From: an uncultured Blautia sp.
Lineage (GTDB): Bacteria; Bacillota; Clostridia; Lachnospirales; Lachnospiraceae
Reading direction: 5' to 3'
Assembly: GCA_900552095.1 (NCBI GenBank)
Contig: URYM01000052.1
Span: 1-9,617, forward strand
Length of the DNA stretch: 9,617 nucleotides
The translations under genes were made by a program, and so were the position numbers. Positions 7,589-9,617 of the stretch are shown here, piece after piece (the first letter of the stretch is position 1; each line of letters begins with the position of its first letter). Below the pieces are notes generated by a model that worked only from the letters and a program-made list of their open reading frames with translations, was not told the origin of the DNA and made no database searches.

Positions 7589-8212
7589 TTAATTGGCAAC
7601 CTTGACCATGCTGTGGCGGACTACAAATTCTTTGTACATATAGCCTTTCTGGAATTCCTCCACCACAATGTTCTCTCCCACACTTTCATCTTCCACATGC
7701 ATCACCGCATTGTGGAAATCGGGGTCAAACTCAGCGCCGACAGCTTCGATCGCTTTCACGCCCATACCTTCCAGCGTAGTCATCAGCTGCTTGTAGATCT
7801 GAGCAACGCCCGTCACAAAAGGATCTTCCTTCTGCTCTTCCGGAACACCTGCCAGGCCTCTCTCGAAATTATCCACCACCGGAAGGATCTTCTCCACAAT
7901 TTCTTTGGCTCCCACCATATACATGCCGGCCTTTTCCTTCTCCGTGCGTTTTCTGTAATTATCAAATTCGGCAATCTGCCGTTTCAGCCTGTCTGTCAGA
8001 TCTGCAATCTGTTCATCCTTTTTGTCTTTTTTTTCTTTCTTCTTGCCGAAGAAGCCTTTTTTCTCCGGTTCTTTTTCTGTTTCCGGAACTTCCTGCTCTT
8101 CACAGGCCGCTTCCTGCTCCTTCGTCTCTTCTGTCTCTTTGGCGGCTGTCTCTTCCGCCTGATCTTCCTTTATCTCTTCGGCTGTTGTTTCTTTTTTCAT
8201 CTCTTCGCTCAA
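7589..8212 (-). CDS. grpE: Nucleotide exchange factor GrpE
   Basis: This encodes about 207 residues and releases ADP from DnaK. Residues 1-66 are a charged, disordered Glu/Lys-rich arm, longer than in many relatives. A coiled coil follows (EQIADLTDRLKRQIAEFDNYRKRTEKEK), then the helical region KILPVVDNFERGL, and the C-terminal beta domain carries the family signature FDPDFHNAVMHVEDES and VVEEFQKGYMYKEFVVRHSMV. The start is uncertain by four codons: TTG at 8212 has GGCGG-type sequence 6 bases upstream, while ATG at 8200 has only a weak GCGAAGAG. I kept TTG. The gene begins 17 bases after the hrcA stop, so co-transcription is likely. Confidence 0.97.
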   Translation of the reverse strand: MSEEMKKETTAEEIKEDQAEETAAKETEETKEQEAACEEQEVPETEKEPEKKGFFGKKKEKKDKKDEQIADLTDRLKRQIAEFDNYRKRTEKEKAGMYMVGAKEIVEKILPVVDNFERGLAGVPEEQKEDPFVTGVAQIYKQLMTTLEGMGVKAIEAVGAEFDPDFHNAVMHVEDESVGENIVVEEFQKGYMYKEFVVRHSMVKVAN

Positions 8213-8229
8213 CTTTTTCCGCCGCCTTT

Positions 8230-9255
8230 CTACGTTTTCTTAAATATGGTATCCAGCTGTACCTTGAGGGTTTTCAGATTATCCACTACATTTTCATAAT
8301 CCATCCGCTTCGGCCCTATGATACCGATCGTTCCCCGCATGCCCTGGCCAAGTTCATACGTAGCAGTCACCACGCTGCAGTCCTTCATCGTAGAAACAGG
8401 AGTCTCACTTCCGATATAAACCTGAATACCGGTGTTCTCCTCATTTTCCACTTCTTTGACCATCTCCGCCAGTACATCTTTTTCCTCAAATGCGGAAATC
8501 AGCTCGCTGGCTCTGCTGCTGTCTGCCAGTTCCGGATACTTGAAAATATTGGTGGCTCCGCTGGTATAAACCTGCACATCCTCCTCCACATCCAGGGCTT
8601 CCGCCACCGCATCCATCACATCACTGACCACCTGACTGTGGATTCCCGCCTGCTCTTTCATGCGGGCGATCAGTCCCAGGTTGATCTCCTGAACGGTCAG
8701 CCCGTTAAGCTGCGTGTTCAGAAGGAGGTTCAGCTTTAAGATCTTTTCATCGTCGATGGGCTCTTTCAGATTCAGAATCTGATTCTTAACCAGATTGCCC
8801 TCCACCACGATCACTGCCAGAAGCTGCTCTTCATTGACTTTGGACAGCTGAATAAATTTTACTTTGTTCTGGTGATAAGAAGGTCCCGTGATCATGGTAG
8901 CATAATTGGTGTTGGCTGCCAGCACCTTTACCACCTGCTTCAAAACCTTCTCCATCTTGTTGGTCTTCTCGATCATCAGATCCTTAATCTCAGCCACTTC
9001 CTGCTGCTTCTCCTGCATCAGAGCATCCACATAGAGCCGATACCCTTTATCCGACGGGATCCGGCCAGCAGAGGTATGGGGCTGTAAAATATATCCCTGT
9101 TCCTCCAGGTCTGACATCTCATTTCGGATCGTCGCAGAGCTGAGATTCAAATCTGTATATTTGGAAATGGTTCTGGAGCCAACCGGCTCTCCGGTTTCCA
9201 GGTAGGTCTGAATAATCGCTTTTAAAATCTTACTTTTTCTCTCATCCAACTCCAT
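8230..9255 (-). CDS. hrcA: Heat-inducible transcription repressor HrcA
   Basis: This 341-residue repressor binds CIRCE and shuts off the chaperone operon when chaperone capacity is ample. The N-terminal winged helix spans about 1-75, with LSSATIRNEMSDLEEQGYILQPHTSAGRIPSDKGYRLYVD (in pieces: SSATIRNEMSDLEEQGYI, HTSAGRIPSDKGYRLYVD) as the family hallmark. A GAF-like core and dimerisation region follow, with GTIGIIGPKRMDYENVV near the C terminus. Length matches the family norm of about 340. Start ATG at 9255 follows AAAGGAGGAG. It is the first gene of the operon and autoregulated through the CIRCE element 24 bases upstream of its start codon. Confidence 0.98.
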   Translation of the reverse strand: MELDERKSKILKAIIQTYLETGEPVGSRTISKYTDLNLSSATIRNEMSDLEEQGYILQPHTSAGRIPSDKGYRLYVDALMQEKQQEVAEIKDLMIEKTNKMEKVLKQVVKVLAANTNYATMITGPSYHQNKVKFIQLSKVNEEQLLAVIVVEGNLVKNQILNLKEPIDDEKILKLNLLLNTQLNGLTVQEINLGLIARMKEQAGIHSQVVSDVMDAVAEALDVEEDVQVYTSGATNIFKYPELADSSRASELISAFEEKDVLAEMVKEVENEENTGIQVYIGSETPVSTMKDCSVVTATYELGQGMRGTIGIIGPKRMDYENVVDNLKTLKVQLDTIFKKT

Positions 9256-9279
9256 CCTGCGCTCCTCCTTTCCTGGTTG

Positions 9280-9306
9280 TTAGCACTCATTTGTATGGAG
9301 TGCTAA
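9280..9306. promoter_or_regulatory. CIRCE operator (HrcA binding site)
   Basis: TTAGCACTC (9280-9288), nine bases, then GAGTGCTAA (9298-9306): a perfect match to the 9-9-9 CIRCE consensus. It lies just downstream of the predicted transcription start, between promoter and hrcA, so bound HrcA would block the whole hrcA-grpE-dnaK-dnaJ transcript and any read-through into the kinase gene. Confidence 0.99.
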
Positions 9307-9319
9307 TACCTATGCTCTT

Positions 9320-9348
9320 AAGATAGCACTGCATTTCTTCTTTGTCAA
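9320..9348 (-). promoter_or_regulatory. Promoter of the hrcA-grpE-dnaK-dnaJ operon
   Basis: On the minus strand a perfect TTGACA (9348-9343) is followed after 17 bases by TATCTT (9325-9320), matching a sigma-A promoter with a start near 9313, a few bases before CIRCE. A second TTGACA (9397-9392) has only AAAAAT (9374-9369) at 17 bases and is a weaker candidate. Confidence 0.8.
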
Positions 9349-9395
9349 TAGCTTTCCCAAATTTTTTTATTTTTCCCAGGATGCATTTTCCTGTC

Positions 9396-9448
9396 AAACA
9401 AAAACTGCCTCACCGGCAGACTTTCTTCTGCTGTGCCCGGTAAGGCAG
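9396..9448 (-). terminator. Intrinsic terminator of the gene upstream of hrcA
   Basis: On the minus strand CTGCCTTACCGG (9448-9437) pairs with CCGGTGAGGCAG (9416-9405), 12 positions with one mismatch, followed at once by TTTTTGTTT. It ends the transcript of the partial gene whose stop is at 9464, separating it from the hrcA promoter. A shorter hairpin, CTGCC/GGCAG with loop GGTGA (9419-9405), uses the same 3' arm. Confidence 0.85.
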
Positions 9449-9458
9449 ACTTTCTTCT
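9415..9458. repeat. 15-bp direct repeat across the terminator
   Basis: GGCAGACTTTCTTCT occurs perfectly at 9415-9429 and 9444-9458, starts 29 bases apart. The duplication gives the terminator two possible 5' arms (CTGCC in the minus-strand RNA) for one 3' arm. It may be a local slippage or duplication product. Confidence 0.85.
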
Positions 9459-9463
9459 CATTT

Positions 9464-9581
9464 TTATTTCAAAATTCTGCAGGAGAATCCCGGAAGTTCC
9501 AATACCTCCTCATAAACCTCTCCGCTCTCCGCATCGATCCATTTTCTAATCTTTTCCAGTCGCACCGGCTCTTCCCTGAAA
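9464..9581 (-). CDS. C-terminal end of an unidentified protein (5'-truncated by contig end)
   Basis: A minus-strand frame enters at the contig edge and gives 38 residues, FREEPVRLEKIRKWIDAES followed by GEVYEEVLELPGFSCRILK, then TAA (9466-9464). A good intrinsic terminator 16 bases further supports this as the true end of a gene. I do not recognise the family. It does not look like the end of HemW, which often precedes hrcA in Bacillota. The ending has a beta-strand pattern like C-terminal domains of several enzymes, too little to name one. Bases from 9582 on are adapter, so residues that would follow upstream are not genomic. Confidence 0.7.
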
Positions 9582-9617
9582 CTGTCTCTTATACACATCT
9601 GACGCTGCCGACGATCT
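9582..9617 (-). other. Nextera adapter, reverse orientation (non-biological)
   Basis: CTGTCTCTTATACACATCT (9582-9600) is the reverse complement of the mosaic end, GACGCTGCCGACGA (9601-9614) that of the Read 1 stem, and the last bases TCT match the start of the reverse-complemented index found at the left end (TCTTACGC). Library sequence, to be trimmed. Confidence 0.98.

Noticed and set aside
1..9617. CRISPR array, tRNA or rRNA genes, insertion sequences
   Set aside because: No regularly spaced repeat-spacer pattern, no tRNA-like cloverleaf or rRNA sequence, and no transposase or terminal inverted repeats recognised. The terminal mosaic ends are library adapters and not a natural Tn5/IS50.

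Overview
This window looks like one complete assembled contig from an untrimmed Illumina Nextera library. Bases 1-41 and 9582-9617 are transposase adapter in opposite orientations, and only about 42-9581 is genomic DNA. The genes point to a Gram-positive Bacillota genome, most likely a gut-type Lachnospiraceae/Clostridia relative. The evidence is the order hrcA-grpE-dnaK-dnaJ with a perfect CIRCE operator, a short Gram-positive-type DnaK, strong AGGAGG-like ribosome binding sites, and AgrA/AgrC-like signalling genes beside an NHLM-type peptide exporter. Genus is not assigned.

Layout from left to right: (1) 42-1611, minus strand: the 3'-truncated gene of a peptidase C39/ABC exporter, preceded on the same strand by a very short HlyD-like membrane protein. 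Together they look like the secretion pair of an NHLM-type ribosomal peptide (RiPP/bacteriocin) system. (2) 1612-1791: a divergent control region with a candidate promoter in each direction and three phased direct repeats between them. (3) 1792-2514, plus strand: a LytTR response regulator. (4) 2498-2537: a perfect 17-bp hairpin shared as terminator by the two convergent signalling genes. (5) 2536-4338, minus strand: a 600-residue membrane sensor histidine kinase of the GHKL class. (6) 4351-9255, minus strand: dnaJ, dnaK, grpE and hrcA, transcribed right to left from a sigma-A-like promoter overlooking CIRCE (9280-9348). (7) 9396-9581: a terminator and the last 38 codons of an unidentified gene.

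How it may work together (inference): the kinase and regulator form a two-component system on opposite strands. The regulator would bind the phased repeats and control the exporter operon, and possibly itself. The kinase gene starts 12 bases after the dnaJ stop codon with no terminator between them, so read-through from the HrcA/CIRCE-controlled heat-shock operon could supply kinase mRNA. The peptide precursor, its modification enzymes and the ATPase half of the exporter would lie beyond the left end and are not visible. The chaperone genes are ordinary. The accessory interest lies in the exporter/two-component module and its control region.
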